A DNA stretch of 64,000 nt from Neotamlana sargassicola. GTDB lineage: Bacteria > Bacteroidota > Bacteroidia > Flavobacteriales > Flavobacteriaceae. Below, piece by piece: positions 43,019 through 52,651 of this stretch (positions within the stretch are counted from its first letter, which is position 1; each line of letters begins with the position of its first letter). Below the pieces are notes generated by a model. The model made no database searches and was not told the DNA's origin. It saw nothing but the letters and a program-made list of their open reading frames with translations. The translations under genes were made by a program, and so were the position numbers. Location of the stretch: the NCBI RefSeq assembly GCF_020523965.1, contig NZ_JAJAPX010000001.1:930001-994000 (forward strand). Reading direction: 5' to 3'.

Positions 43019-43363
43019 TTAATTTTGAGAAAACTTATTGGTGAAATTCACAGTAAATTCGTCTATTATTTCCAATTCGGTACGGAAGGAAAGCATTTTG
43101 TCGGCAAATTTTTTTAGCCCTTCACTGCGCAATGTTTCGGCATGCAAATTGTAATAATTTTCTAGGTCTTCGCGCGAATTGGCGCGGTATTGTACCGAGT
43201 AGGTAACACCACCCATATCTTCTTTTACTAATACTTTGGTTAGTGTTGCACTAGTAAATTTTCCGGTAGCCAAAACCTGCGGAATATGTTCCTGTTTCAT
43301 CCAGTTTAACCACGCTTCGTGAATGCTTTCGTCTATGTTTGAGGTTACATTATATATGTACAT
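43019..43363 (-). CDS. DUF4286 protein
   Basis: A 114-residue soluble protein with a dimeric alpha/beta-barrel appearance: MYIYNVTSNIDESIHEAWLNWMKQEHIPQVLATGKF at the start is typical for DUF4286, found throughout Bacteroidota. No reaction is known. It is tightly packed between two acetyltransferase genes. Confidence 0.88.
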   Translation of the reverse strand: MYIYNVTSNIDESIHEAWLNWMKQEHIPQVLATGKFTSATLTKVLVKEDMGGVTYSVQYRANSREDLENYYNLHAETLRSEGLKKFADKMLSFRTELEIIDEFTVNFTNKFSQN

Positions 43364-43365
43364 AA

Positions 43366-43878
43366 TTATATTTTTTTTGTAAATAATTTAAGTTCTTTGC
43401 CGTCGTTAAACGGAATAATTATTTTTTTAAATACAAATCCTAATTTACTTAATAGCTTAATTGAATTTTTGTTTTCTGCTTGTACAATGGCTAAAAGTAT
43501 TTTTAAACCGTATTTATTTTTGGCTAGTTTTATTACTTCCTCTGAAGCTTCAAAGCCAAAACCTTCGCCTTCATATTCTGGCAAAAAGGCAAAACCTAAG
43601 TCTGCGTCGGGTAATTCTTCTCGCTTTATTAACCCACAAGTACCAATAGGTTTCTGGTTTTCAGATTTTAAAAGCACCTTGTAAAAGCCAAAACCGTGAT
43701 TTTTATAACTTTGTAAATGCCCTTTTGTTATGCGAATTTCGGCATCTTTTATGGTTTTAGTGTTTCTATCTCCAATATATTTTATCCAATTTGGGGAATT
43801 TACTAATTCTAGAAAAAATGGCGCGTCGTTTAAAGTAAATGTTTCTAATATTAAACGTTCTGTTTCGGCTACTTTCAT
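43366..43878 (-). CDS. GNAT-family N-acetyltransferase (RimJ/RimL type)
   Basis: A 170-residue enzyme of the GNAT_3 subgroup: ETERLILETFTLNDAPFFLELVNSPNWIKYIG at the N-terminus, PIGTCGLIKREELPDADLGFAFLPEYEGEGFGFEA as substrate/CoA region, and NKNSIKLLSKLGF. The acceptor is unknown. It lies 2 bp from both neighbours in the operon. Confidence 0.88.
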   Translation of the reverse strand: MKVAETERLILETFTLNDAPFFLELVNSPNWIKYIGDRNTKTIKDAEIRITKGHLQSYKNHGFGFYKVLLKSENQKPIGTCGLIKREELPDADLGFAFLPEYEGEGFGFEASEEVIKLAKNKYGLKILLAIVQAENKNSIKLLSKLGFVFKKIIIPFNDGKELKLFTKKI

Positions 43879-43880
43879 CT

Positions 43881-45674
43881 TTAATTTATAGCATCGCCGC
43901 GTAAAGTCCTGAAGCGTTTTCGGGCATCGACAAAATAAATACTATCGGCATGATTAAATATAATTTGCTCGTATAGTTGTTTTGCTTTTTCTGGTAAGTT
44001 TAGTTCGGTTTCGTAAATCTTCGCTAAATAAAAATAAGCATCGTCTACTAAAATACCATCGCGATAGTTTTCAATTAACACTTCGTAATTTGCTTTGGCC
44101 TTATTAAATTCTTTTTTAAGTTCGAATAGTTGGGCTTGTTTAAATAAAGTTTGGGCAATTATGGGTTCGGTTTTATGGGCTTCTAAAATGTTATTTAGTA
44201 ACTGTATAGCTTCGTCGTTTCGGTTTTGAAACGCTAACAAATCGGCTTTGGCATAAATTTTTAATGCGGTTTGCAGCGAATCTTCATATTTGTTATCTGT
44301 AATAAGTAATTTTAAATTTAAGGCGTCGTTTGCAATGAGTTGTGATGTAGACGATTTTAAAATTTTAAGCTGAGATTCTGCCCATTTAAAGTCGCCTTTA
44401 TAATAACTTGTTTTAGCTACTTTAAACCGGGCTTCTTGCGATAAAGTACTGTTTTTTAAGTTACGCTGAATTTGTGTGTAATAAATTAAAGCCTGATTAA
44501 ATTTTTCTTGTAGCACCAAAATATCGGCGAGTTCTAATTTAACCTCGGCTGCTTGAAATTTAGACAAAGGTAATTCGAGCATGCTCGTTAATATACGTGT
44601 TGCCTCATTTGTGTCTTGTAAGTAAAATGCTAAAAAATGCGCGTAGGCAATTTTTAGGTTTAAAACTTCTTTTTCCTGGATAGTTTCAGTGCTGTTTTTA
44701 GTGGTAGCTAATAATTCTAAATAGGTCGCTTTAATTTCTGGATATGCTTTAGGCTGGGCTTCTCTAATTTTTAATTGAAGGAGTTCATGGTGTGCCTGTA
44801 ATTTGTCTTCGTTAAATTCAGATATTTCAATGAGGTATTCGTAAATATCTTGAGCTATGTTAATTTCATTTTCTCTTACAGCAATGTCGGCCAATTCTTT
44901 TATTCTGCCAGTTCCAATTCGCTCTCGTTTGTAAATTGCTTTTTCTTGTATAAAGGCCTTTTCAAACTGCTTTTGTTTAATAAATAGCCAACTTAACATT
45001 TCATTCCAAACTAATTGTGGCTGTTGCTGCATGTTTTTTAGCAGCATTTTTCTTAATAAAATATTGTTGTCGGTAAAAGCATCTTCGCTAATAAAATCGT
45101 TAATGGCGCGTTTTACATCCCGTGCTAAAGCGGGTTGTTTTTCAATATAGCTTAAATAACTAGCAAACATTTTTTCAATATTACCTTGCTCGCCGTAAAT
45201 TTGAGCTAGCTGCAAACTAAAATTATATTTTGGATTAACAATCATTGCCTTTTCGTAGGCTTCAATGGCTTCTTTTAATAAACTATGGCTTTGAAAACTT
45301 CGGGCTACAGCATAAACATTGCTTGCACGTTTATCTATACTATTTAAAGCTTCTTTGTAATGTTTTTGCGCAGAAATAGTATCGTTTTTTAATTGGAAAT
45401 TATAACCAAGTTCAACAATAAAAGCAGCATATTTAATACGTGCCATTAGTTGGGTTAAAAAAGCTTGGGCTTCGTTGTATTGTTCTAATTGTTGGTGGGT
45501 GGCAACTATTTGATTTACGATAGTAATGTTTGATGGTGATGCTTTGTATAGCTTTTTATACTCAACAAGCGCTTTTTCGTATTCACCATTTTTAAAGTAG
45601 GCTTTGGCAATAGCATCGTTTTGAGCAAAACCTAATGTTGTAATTAAAAGAAATAAGAAAGCTAATAATCTCAT
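43881..45674 (-). CDS. TPR-repeat exported protein
   Basis: A 597-residue exported protein with a signal peptide (1-17, ending GFAQ) and a nearly continuous array of tetratricopeptide units (about 20-590), clear examples being YFKNGEYEKALVEYKKLYKASP and ALIYYTQIQRNLKNS. No catalytic domain. Probably a scaffold in the periplasm, in the style of gliding or BamD-like TPR proteins, but no partner is visible. It is the first gene of a four-gene run. Confidence 0.85.
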   Translation of the reverse strand: MRLLAFLFLLITTLGFAQNDAIAKAYFKNGEYEKALVEYKKLYKASPSNITIVNQIVATHQQLEQYNEAQAFLTQLMARIKYAAFIVELGYNFQLKNDTISAQKHYKEALNSIDKRASNVYAVARSFQSHSLLKEAIEAYEKAMIVNPKYNFSLQLAQIYGEQGNIEKMFASYLSYIEKQPALARDVKRAINDFISEDAFTDNNILLRKMLLKNMQQQPQLVWNEMLSWLFIKQKQFEKAFIQEKAIYKRERIGTGRIKELADIAVRENEINIAQDIYEYLIEISEFNEDKLQAHHELLQLKIREAQPKAYPEIKATYLELLATTKNSTETIQEKEVLNLKIAYAHFLAFYLQDTNEATRILTSMLELPLSKFQAAEVKLELADILVLQEKFNQALIYYTQIQRNLKNSTLSQEARFKVAKTSYYKGDFKWAESQLKILKSSTSQLIANDALNLKLLITDNKYEDSLQTALKIYAKADLLAFQNRNDEAIQLLNNILEAHKTEPIIAQTLFKQAQLFELKKEFNKAKANYEVLIENYRDGILVDDAYFYLAKIYETELNLPEKAKQLYEQIIFNHADSIYFVDARKRFRTLRGDAIN

Positions 45675-45731
45675 AATGTAAAGATAACAATTGTTGGTTT
45701 TACATACCCGTTAATTTACACTTTTAATAAA

Positions 45732-45758
45732 AAGTGCCCGATAGAATACCGGGCACTT
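45732..45758 (-). terminator. Terminator of the small-protein transcript
   Basis: AAGTGCCCG (45732-45740) pairs with CGGGCACTT (45750-45758), 9 bp, followed on the minus strand by TTTTTATT. It separates the TPR gene from whatever is transcribed upstream on that strand. The 240 bp between this and 46001 show no gene or clear signal. Confidence 0.75.
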
Positions 45759-46000
45759 ACCAACCAAAAATAATTTTCTATTAACTTTACATTAAATGAT
45801 AATCGATTGGGGACAGTCGTAAATTTCTATAAATTAAGAAATGACTAGTTTGAAAAAATTGTGATTTTGTTTTTATTCGATGGTTAAACTTTAAAAAACG
45901 CTTAGTCTATTTTAAAAATTAAAAAGAAGTAGAATTAAAAATGATAGAAAATTCGTTTTTAAAAAATGTTTAAACTAGATATAAAACAAATGAAGTAAGT

Positions 46001-46123
46001 TTATTTACTTACTACGGCGGTTTCATTATTTTTAGATTTTACTATTTCGAAGTCTGAAAATAATACTTTGCTTGCTACCAGAGCTAGCGCAACTATAAGT
46101 ATAATGCGTTTTAAATTTTTCAT
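46001..46123 (-). CDS. Small hydrophobic-leader protein, 40 residues
   Basis: A short frame in the only large gap of this region. It reads MKNLKRIILIVALALVASKV, a positively charged start and one hydrophobic helix (about 7-22), then the polar tail LFSDFEIVKSKNNETAVVSK. This is the shape of a small membrane or secreted peptide. It is isolated: serS lies 145 bp upstream and a terminator 240 bp downstream on the same strand. No known family is recognised. Support is the signal-like composition and the terminator; a chance frame is possible. Confidence 0.5.
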   Translation of the reverse strand: MKNLKRIILIVALALVASKVLFSDFEIVKSKNNETAVVSK

Positions 46124-46267
46124 GGCTAAGTAGGTTAACGGTTTTTGGTTAAGCTAACTTGATAAAAATTTTAAAAAACACAAAGAAACACACAATAAAA
46201 TCGTTAAACAACGATAATTATGTGTATTTCGTCGATAAAAATAATCTTTTATTTAATAAAACTAAGG

Positions 46268-47539
46268 CTACTCGATTATTTTAAAACCGGTGTAAGGTTG
46301 TAAAACTTCTGGAATTTCTATACCATTTTCGGTTTGATAGTTTTCTAAAATACCAGCTAGTACTCTTGGTAATGCCAGTGAACTACCGTTTAAAGTATGT
46401 GCTAACTCGTTTTTACCGTCGCTATTTTTAAAACGTAACTTTAAGCGATTAGCTTGAAAGGTTTCGAAATTTGAAACTGACGAAATTTCTAACCAACGGT
46501 CTTGCGCTGTCGAGAACACTTCAAAATCGTAAGTAAGGGCAGAGGTAAACCCTAAATCGCCACCACATAAACGTAAAATACGATATGGTAACTTTAATTC
46601 GTTTAAAATACTTTTTACATGTTCTACCATGCCTGTTAAAGCATCATAAGAATTACTTGGGTGTTCTACACGAATAATTTCAACTTTATCGAATTGATGT
46701 AAACGGTTTAAACCACGAACATGTGCACCATAACTTCCGGCTTCACGACGAAAACACGGTGTATAACCTGTAATGCTAATAGGTAAATCGGTTTCGTTTA
46801 AAACAACATCGCGAAATATATTGGTTCCTGGAACCTCTCCTGTTGGAATTAGATATAAATTGTCGCCTGTAACATGATACATTTGCCCTTCTTTATCGGG
46901 TAATTGACCAGTACCAAAACCTGAAGCTTCGTTTACCAAATGCGGTAGTTGGTATTCGGTGTAGCCTGCTTCTGTATTTTTATCTAAAAAATAAGCAATT
47001 AAAGCACGTTGTAATCGTGCACCTTTTCCTTTGTAAACAGGAAAACCGGCACCTGTAATTTTATTACCAAGCTCAAAATCTATAATATCGTATTTTTTAG
47101 CAAGTTCCCAATGTGGTTCTGCTTTATCGTATAATTTCGGAATAGCGCCAGCTTCAAAAACAACTTCGTTATCTTCATCCGAGTTTCCACTAGGCACAAT
47201 CTCATTTGGTACATTTGGTATTTTGTACAACAATTCGTTTAATGCTTCGGCTTTAGTGTTTAAAGCTTCAGTTAAGGTTTTAGAGGTTTCTTTAAGCTGC
47301 GAAGTTTTTTCTTTTAAAGCATTAGCTTCCTGCGCTTTTCCCGATTTGTATAAGTTTCCTATTTCTTTCGATAAAGAGTTCGATTCAGCTAAAGTATTAT
47401 CTAATTGTGCTTGAATACTTCGGCGTTCTTCATCAAATGTTAAAACGTCAGCTATCATTTGCGCAGCATCAATGTTACGCTTTTTTAAACGCTCAATAAT
47501 TAAATCTTTATTCTCTCTAATAAAAGGAACTTGTAACAT
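46268..47539 (-). CDS. serS: Seryl-tRNA synthetase
   Basis: Charges tRNA-Ser. 423 residues. N-terminal coiled-coil arm (about 30-100), class II motif 2 (FRREAGSYGAHVRGLNRLHQF) and motif 3 (NGSSLALPRVLAGILENYQ). Length and motifs are normal. Monocistronic, with a -7 box at 47558-47565. Confidence 0.97.
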   Translation of the reverse strand: MLQVPFIRENKDLIIERLKKRNIDAAQMIADVLTFDEERRSIQAQLDNTLAESNSLSKEIGNLYKSGKAQEANALKEKTSQLKETSKTLTEALNTKAEALNELLYKIPNVPNEIVPSGNSDEDNEVVFEAGAIPKLYDKAEPHWELAKKYDIIDFELGNKITGAGFPVYKGKGARLQRALIAYFLDKNTEAGYTEYQLPHLVNEASGFGTGQLPDKEGQMYHVTGDNLYLIPTGEVPGTNIFRDVVLNETDLPISITGYTPCFRREAGSYGAHVRGLNRLHQFDKVEIIRVEHPSNSYDALTGMVEHVKSILNELKLPYRILRLCGGDLGFTSALTYDFEVFSTAQDRWLEISSVSNFETFQANRLKLRFKNSDGKNELAHTLNGSSLALPRVLAGILENYQTENGIEIPEVLQPYTGFKIIE

Positions 47540-47557
47540 GGGTTAAATTTTAAGTGA

Positions 47558-47565
47558 CAAATTTA
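47558..47565 (-). promoter_or_regulatory. -7 box of serS
   Basis: Minus-strand TAAATTTG (TAnnTTTG), 19 bp upstream of the ATG; a very short leader is predicted. Confidence 0.55.
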
Positions 47566-47616
47566 ATGAAATACCCCAAGTAACGAAATATTTATGCTTT
47601 AGTTTATAAAGTAAAA

Positions 47617-48933
47617 TTATTTGGGTTTATATGGCAAAATCCAATCGCTATGTTTTAAGGGTTGCCACTCCACATTTGCTAAATCTACCTTCGGGTTTAT
47701 AAACATTTTGTAAGGTTTGCGGTTTACACTAACACGGCAAGTAACGTATACTTCAATATCTTGGTTTTTTGCTTTAAATTCCTGTTTTAAATGTTGCGCA
47801 AATTGCCAAATTGCGTCGGGCGCAATGGCTAATTTTCGCTTTTGTTTTTTGGTTAAATAGTGGTTTAAATTAATCCTTATGCGTTCGCCAGTAGTTTTAT
47901 TCTCTACGTGGTAAGATATTATACCGCTTTTAGAGCGTAGCATCATGCGCCACGATAGGCGATGGCCTTCTTCGGTCCAGAGTACATCGTCTTTAAAAAA
48001 GTGATGGCGTAATGGTAGCCCAATTTGCACAATAAAATAAACTGAAAATATTGCAATAAAAAAACTACTGCTTTTTGGAATAATAATCTCATTTGAATTG
48101 TACAGCGGTTTTTTCTTTAAAAATAAATTTTGAATGGTTTCTGCTTCAAAGAAAAACAAGGTAAATGCTAAAGCTAAATAGGGGAATATGCCAATTTGAA
48201 GCACAAACGAGTTGAACAAATGAAATATAATTGAAACTATAAAAATGAATTTTCTCGTGGGTTTAAATAGTAATAAAGGAACCACTAAACCATCAAATAA
48301 AATACCTCCATAAGTTAAAGTATAATGAAACCATTTTTGCTGAAGCAAAGGGCCAACTAATGGGTAATCTGCTTTTCCGCTCATTAAATTGGCAATAAAA
48401 GTGGTGTTTAACCAATCGGGGTAAAACTTAGCTAACGATGCGTAGGTGTAAACAATAAATAATTGCAAAACAATAACCCATTTACACCATTGCGGCATGG
48501 CATTGCTTTTAATTTTAGGGTTTATTTTCGCATCTAACGAGGCGTATTTATGAGCGGGCATAAACACCATAATACTGCTAATTAAAATTAACAAATAGTA
48601 ATGGTTGTTGTACGAGGTTTTTTGCATTAAATAACTCGCTGTCCACATAAGTGTAAAGCTAATTATGGCTAAACGGTATTTGTAGCCTAACATTACCAGC
48701 AAGCCGAAAATGCCCATTAAGGCGTAGTAAAAATACATGCCGTTTCCGGGAAGTGGTTGTAGCCATTCGAAACCTATAAACGAAAATGTAAACTTAGGCG
48801 TTACCAAATTTACTCTTACCCATCCGGTAAAAATGGCGCCAACCGACTCTAAAAAACACAGTAAACCAAAACATATTCGGAAAACAATTAAAGCCGAATT
48901 ATCGATGTGTTTAAATAAAAACGATTTAAGCAT
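47617..48933 (-). CDS. HTTM-domain (vitamin K-dependent carboxylase-like) membrane protein
   Basis: A 438-residue membrane protein with four to seven helices in the first 300 residues, including the HTTM pattern SALIVFRICFGLLCFLESV and YNNHYYLLILISSIMVFMPAHKY. The C-terminal 130 residues are soluble. HTTM proteins are related to vertebrate gamma-glutamyl carboxylase, but the bacterial reaction is mostly unknown. Its start overlaps ribF by 8 bp, so the two are translationally coupled. Confidence 0.88.
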   Translation of the reverse strand: MLKSFLFKHIDNSALIVFRICFGLLCFLESVGAIFTGWVRVNLVTPKFTFSFIGFEWLQPLPGNGMYFYYALMGIFGLLVMLGYKYRLAIISFTLMWTASYLMQKTSYNNHYYLLILISSIMVFMPAHKYASLDAKINPKIKSNAMPQWCKWVIVLQLFIVYTYASLAKFYPDWLNTTFIANLMSGKADYPLVGPLLQQKWFHYTLTYGGILFDGLVVPLLLFKPTRKFIFIVSIIFHLFNSFVLQIGIFPYLALAFTLFFFEAETIQNLFLKKKPLYNSNEIIIPKSSSFFIAIFSVYFIVQIGLPLRHHFFKDDVLWTEEGHRLSWRMMLRSKSGIISYHVENKTTGERIRINLNHYLTKKQKRKLAIAPDAIWQFAQHLKQEFKAKNQDIEVYVTCRVSVNRKPYKMFINPKVDLANVEWQPLKHSDWILPYKPK

Positions 48934-49861
48934 TTTGGGTTGCTATAAATTGTAACGAGGTTTCTTTATCTTTTTTTAATTGCTGTGTTAAGGCTTCAAC
49001 CGATTCAAATTTTTGCTCGTCGCGAATGCGCTTTAACAGCTCAATTTGAAGGTTTTTGTTGTAAATGTCGTTGTTAAAGTTAAAAAAGTGTACTTCAATA
49101 GTTTGTGTATTTCCGTTTACAGTTGGGTTTACACCAATATTCATCATACCATAAACTAGAGTGTTTTCAATAACAGATTTTACAACATAAGAACCTTGTT
49201 TTGGTATAATTTTATAGTCTTCAGAAATTAAAATATTGGCGGTTGGGAAATTTATGGTTTTCCCCAATCCTTTTCCTTTTGCTACTATGCCGTTAAGCAT
49301 AAAATTATAACCTAAATAATTATTTGCCGTGGTAATATCGCCCTCTATAAGCGCTTTTCTAATTTTTGTAGAACTTACCGAAACATCGTCAATGTCTTGC
49401 GCAGCTATTTCTTCCACTGCAAATCCGTAAGTTTCTCCAAATACTTTTAAGTTATTAATATCGGCATTTCGGTTGCGACCAAAGCGATGATCGTAACCAA
49501 TTATTACTTTTTTGGCATTAAGTTTATCTACCAAAATTTGTTTTACAAAATCTTCGGCCGATAAACGCGAGAATTCCTTGGTAAAGGTTTTAATAAGTAA
49601 ATAGTCTAACCCTAAACTATTTAAAATGTCATAACGCTCGTTTATGGTATTTATAAGTTTAATATTCGATTCCTTTTGCAATACCATTCTGGGGTGCGGA
49701 AAAAAGGTAAGTACTACCGATTTTAACCCTTCCAATTTGGAGGTGTTTACAAGTTGCTTTATAATTTTTTGATGCCCAATATGTACGCCATCAAAAGTGC
49801 CAATGGTAACTACCGAAGGTTGATTAATTGAATATTTTTCTATATTTTTAGTTTGACTCAC
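48926..49861 (-). CDS. ribF: Bifunctional riboflavin kinase / FAD synthetase
   Basis: Makes FMN and FAD from riboflavin and ATP. 311 residues. N-terminal FAD synthetase domain (about 15-160) with TIGTFDGVHIGHQKI and YDHRFGRNR; C-terminal riboflavin kinase domain (about 185-305) with GKTINFPTANI and GMMNIGVNPT. The start codon appears to be GTG at 49861. It is divergent from the secreted protease and overlaps the HTTM gene. Confidence 0.96.
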   Translation of the reverse strand: MSQTKNIEKYSINQPSVVTIGTFDGVHIGHQKIIKQLVNTSKLEGLKSVVLTFFPHPRMVLQKESNIKLINTINERYDILNSLGLDYLLIKTFTKEFSRLSAEDFVKQILVDKLNAKKVIIGYDHRFGRNRNADINNLKVFGETYGFAVEEIAAQDIDDVSVSSTKIRKALIEGDITTANNYLGYNFMLNGIVAKGKGLGKTINFPTANILISEDYKIIPKQGSYVVKSVIENTLVYGMMNIGVNPTVNGNTQTIEVHFFNFNNDIYNKNLQIELLKRIRDEQKFESVEALTQQLKKDKETSLQFIATQNA

Positions 49862-49895
49862 TTGGTTTTAAAAGTCAATTTATATTAAGATTTAT

Positions 49896-49903
49896 TATAT
49901 TTG
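49896..49903 (+). promoter_or_regulatory. -7 box of the secreted metalloprotease
   Basis: TATATTTG (TAnnTTTG), 21 bp before the ATG at 49925. Confidence 0.6.
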
Positions 49904-49924
49904 GAGTAATTAATAGCCCCAACC

Positions 49925-52588
49925 ATGAAAACAAATCTACGTTATGTTTTATCAATAGCAATGCTTTTGACGATTTTTTCGGCTTCAGGTCAAGCATTTT
50001 TTTTAAAAAAAGAGTCTTCGCAAAGTAAAACTTCAAATAATTTAAAATCGGTTATAAGTGGTAGCGTTTATCAATTCGATAACACGGCGCTTTCTCAATA
50101 TTTGCAAAAACAAAGTGCGGGCTTAAATAAGGAGGTAGACCTAACTTTAATGTTACCCGATAGTGATGATAATTTAGTGGAATACATAGTTGAAGAAGCC
50201 TCTGTAATGCATCCCGATTTGCAAGCTAAATATCCTGAGATAAGATCTTATGTTGGATATCAAACTAATAATCCTTCGGTTGTTGTGCGCTTTAGTTTAT
50301 CTCCAAATAAAGGGTTTACTGGACTGGTGTTAGGTGGCGAACAAACTTTAACCATGTTACCAGACGAAAATAATTCTAATCTAATTTCGGTTAAAAATAA
50401 GTCTGATTTGTTAAAGGAAAATAGTTTTTTATGTAAAACTATAGATAACTTTAAAAATCAAACAACACAAAAATCTGGTGAGCTTAAAGATGCCGACGAT
50501 AGCCAAAAACGTACGTATCGAATTGCTATTTCGGTTACGGGTGAATATGCAGCCTATCATGGTGGTACTTTATCTGGTGTTAATGCTGCCTTGGCGGCAA
50601 GTTTAACCAACGTAAATGCCATTTTTGAGAATGAATTTAACGTGTCTTTACAATTAATTGCTAATAATGATGATATTATTTATTTGAATGCAAGCACCGA
50701 TCCGTATTCAAATATTAACAATTATAATAGTGAAGTAGCTAATGTAATGAATACCGAAATTTTAGATGCTAATTATGATGTTGGGCATTTATTAGCGACA
50801 TCTACTGGTTACGATGGTGATGCTGGGTGTATTGGTTGTGTTTGTAATAACGGGGGTACCGTGGGTGTAAATCATAAAGGGAGTGCATTTACAGCAAGTG
50901 AAACTCCTGGAGGTGTTATATTTGATGTTGATTTATTTGCGCACGAATTAGGGCATCAACTAGGAGCTAGCCATACATGGACTTTTGGTGGTAATGAAGG
51001 GTTTAATTCCCAAATGGAACCTGGAAGTGGTTCTACAATAATGGGGTATGCTGGTATTGCTGGGTCTTACAATGTACAGGCTAATAGTGATGCTTATTTT
51101 CATGCCATTTCAATAGATCAAGTTGTTACAACTATACAGGGAACAAGCTGTGCAACCATTACAAATACAGGAAATACAACGCCTACAGCAAATGCAGGAC
51201 CAGATTTAATATTACCTATTGGTACAGCATTTAAGTTAATTGGTTCGAGCAGTGATGCCGATGGCGATGCTATAACATATTGCTGGGAGCAGTTTAATGA
51301 AAATAATGCTGCAACTACATTACCAAATTCAAATTCAACTAATTCAAATTCGGTATTATTTAGGTCCTTTGCTCCAACTACTAGTAGTGAAAGGTATTTT
51401 CCTAATTTAAAGGATTTAAAGTTTGGAATTGAGGCTAATAAATGGGAAAAAGTACCAAATGTAAATAGAACGGTCGATTTTAGATTAACCGTTAGAGATA
51501 ACAAACCAGGTGGTGCCAATAATACACACGACGATATGGTAGTAACTTTTAGTACAAGTTATGGGCCTTTCGAAATCACATCTCAAAACACCACAGGAAT
51601 TGTTTGGACTGGCGGTAGTACAGAAACCATTACCTGGAATGTAAATAATACTAATAGCTTAACTGGTGCTTCGAATGTAAACATACTATTATCGACCGAT
51701 GGAGGTGTAACTTACACCGAAATTGCCAATAACATACCTAATAATGGAAGTTACTCCATTACGGTTCCCAATACGCCTTCACCATATTGTAGAATAATGA
51801 TTGAGCCTACAAACAACTATTTTTTTGCAATAAACACCGAAGATTTTGCCATAGATTACAGTGTTGGTACAACATGTTCAACTTACAATTCTTCGTCAAA
51901 TTTAAACTTAACAATTACAGATAATACGGGTTCTTTTAGTCAAAGTAGTTCAATTTTTATTGGAGATTCTGGTGTAATTGAAGATTTAAATATTGGCATT
52001 GATATTACGCACCCATACATTGGCGACTTGGTAATAGCATTAACAAGTCCAGATGGTACCACAAAGTTGCTAAAATCTTTTGATGATTGTTCTAATGAAG
52101 ACGATATGTTAATGGTTTTTAATGATAATGAGCAACCGCTAGATTGCAGCGATTCGGCAAGCAACAAATCCTATGAATCTATACGTAGTTTATTGTCTAG
52201 CTTTAATGGTGAAAATTTAAATGGAAACTGGACGCTTTCTTTAGGCGATTTTGGCAACGGAGATGTTGGTACTTTAAATTCGTGGTATGTTGAGGTTTGT
52301 GAAACAACAGAAACACAGTTAGATGTTGAAGATTTTGAAATAGGAGACTTAAAAGTTTACCCTAACCCTAACAAAGGAGAGTTTACCGTGCAATTAGGTA
52401 ATTCTGAATCTGATTTTTTAAATCTTAAAGTTGTTGATGTTAGAGGTAGAGTTATTTATAAAAACACCCTTGAAAATCGAGGTTATTTTAAAGAAATAAT
52501 ACAATTAAAAACCGCTCAAACAGGTGTGTATTTTTTAAGTGTTGATGATGGAAAAAACCAGTCGATAAAAAAGCTTATTGTAAAATAG
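49925..52588 (+). CDS. Secreted reprolysin-like metalloprotease with T9SS sorting domain
   Basis: An 887-residue exported zinc protease. Signal peptide (1-23), propeptide (about 25-190), M12-type catalytic domain (about 195-415) with the zinc site HELGHQLGASH (His340-His350) and the Met-turn TIMGYAG. Then a short Ser/Thr beta domain of Kre9/Knh1 type (about 540-635), a proprotein-convertase P-domain (about 650-795), and a C-terminal type IX sorting domain (about 805-887, LKVYPNPNKGEF). It should be secreted and anchored by the Por system and degrade external protein. Followed 63 bp later by a lipoprotein gene. Confidence 0.95.
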   Translation: MKTNLRYVLSIAMLLTIFSASGQAFFLKKESSQSKTSNNLKSVISGSVYQFDNTALSQYLQKQSAGLNKEVDLTLMLPDSDDNLVEYIVEEASVMHPDLQAKYPEIRSYVGYQTNNPSVVVRFSLSPNKGFTGLVLGGEQTLTMLPDENNSNLISVKNKSDLLKENSFLCKTIDNFKNQTTQKSGELKDADDSQKRTYRIAISVTGEYAAYHGGTLSGVNAALAASLTNVNAIFENEFNVSLQLIANNDDIIYLNASTDPYSNINNYNSEVANVMNTEILDANYDVGHLLATSTGYDGDAGCIGCVCNNGGTVGVNHKGSAFTASETPGGVIFDVDLFAHELGHQLGASHTWTFGGNEGFNSQMEPGSGSTIMGYAGIAGSYNVQANSDAYFHAISIDQVVTTIQGTSCATITNTGNTTPTANAGPDLILPIGTAFKLIGSSSDADGDAITYCWEQFNENNAATTLPNSNSTNSNSVLFRSFAPTTSSERYFPNLKDLKFGIEANKWEKVPNVNRTVDFRLTVRDNKPGGANNTHDDMVVTFSTSYGPFEITSQNTTGIVWTGGSTETITWNVNNTNSLTGASNVNILLSTDGGVTYTEIANNIPNNGSYSITVPNTPSPYCRIMIEPTNNYFFAINTEDFAIDYSVGTTCSTYNSSSNLNLTITDNTGSFSQSSSIFIGDSGVIEDLNIGIDITHPYIGDLVIALTSPDGTTKLLKSFDDCSNEDDMLMVFNDNEQPLDCSDSASNKSYESIRSLLSSFNGENLNGNWTLSLGDFGNGDVGTLNSWYVEVCETTETQLDVEDFEIGDLKVYPNPNKGEFTVQLGNSESDFLNLKVVDVRGRVIYKNTLENRGYFKEIIQLKTAQTGVYFLSVDDGKNQSIKKLIVK

Positions 52589-52651
52589 TAGTTTTTAGAA
52601 CACATTTAAATGGAATGCACAATAGGCATTGGAAAAACACGATTATCTAAC

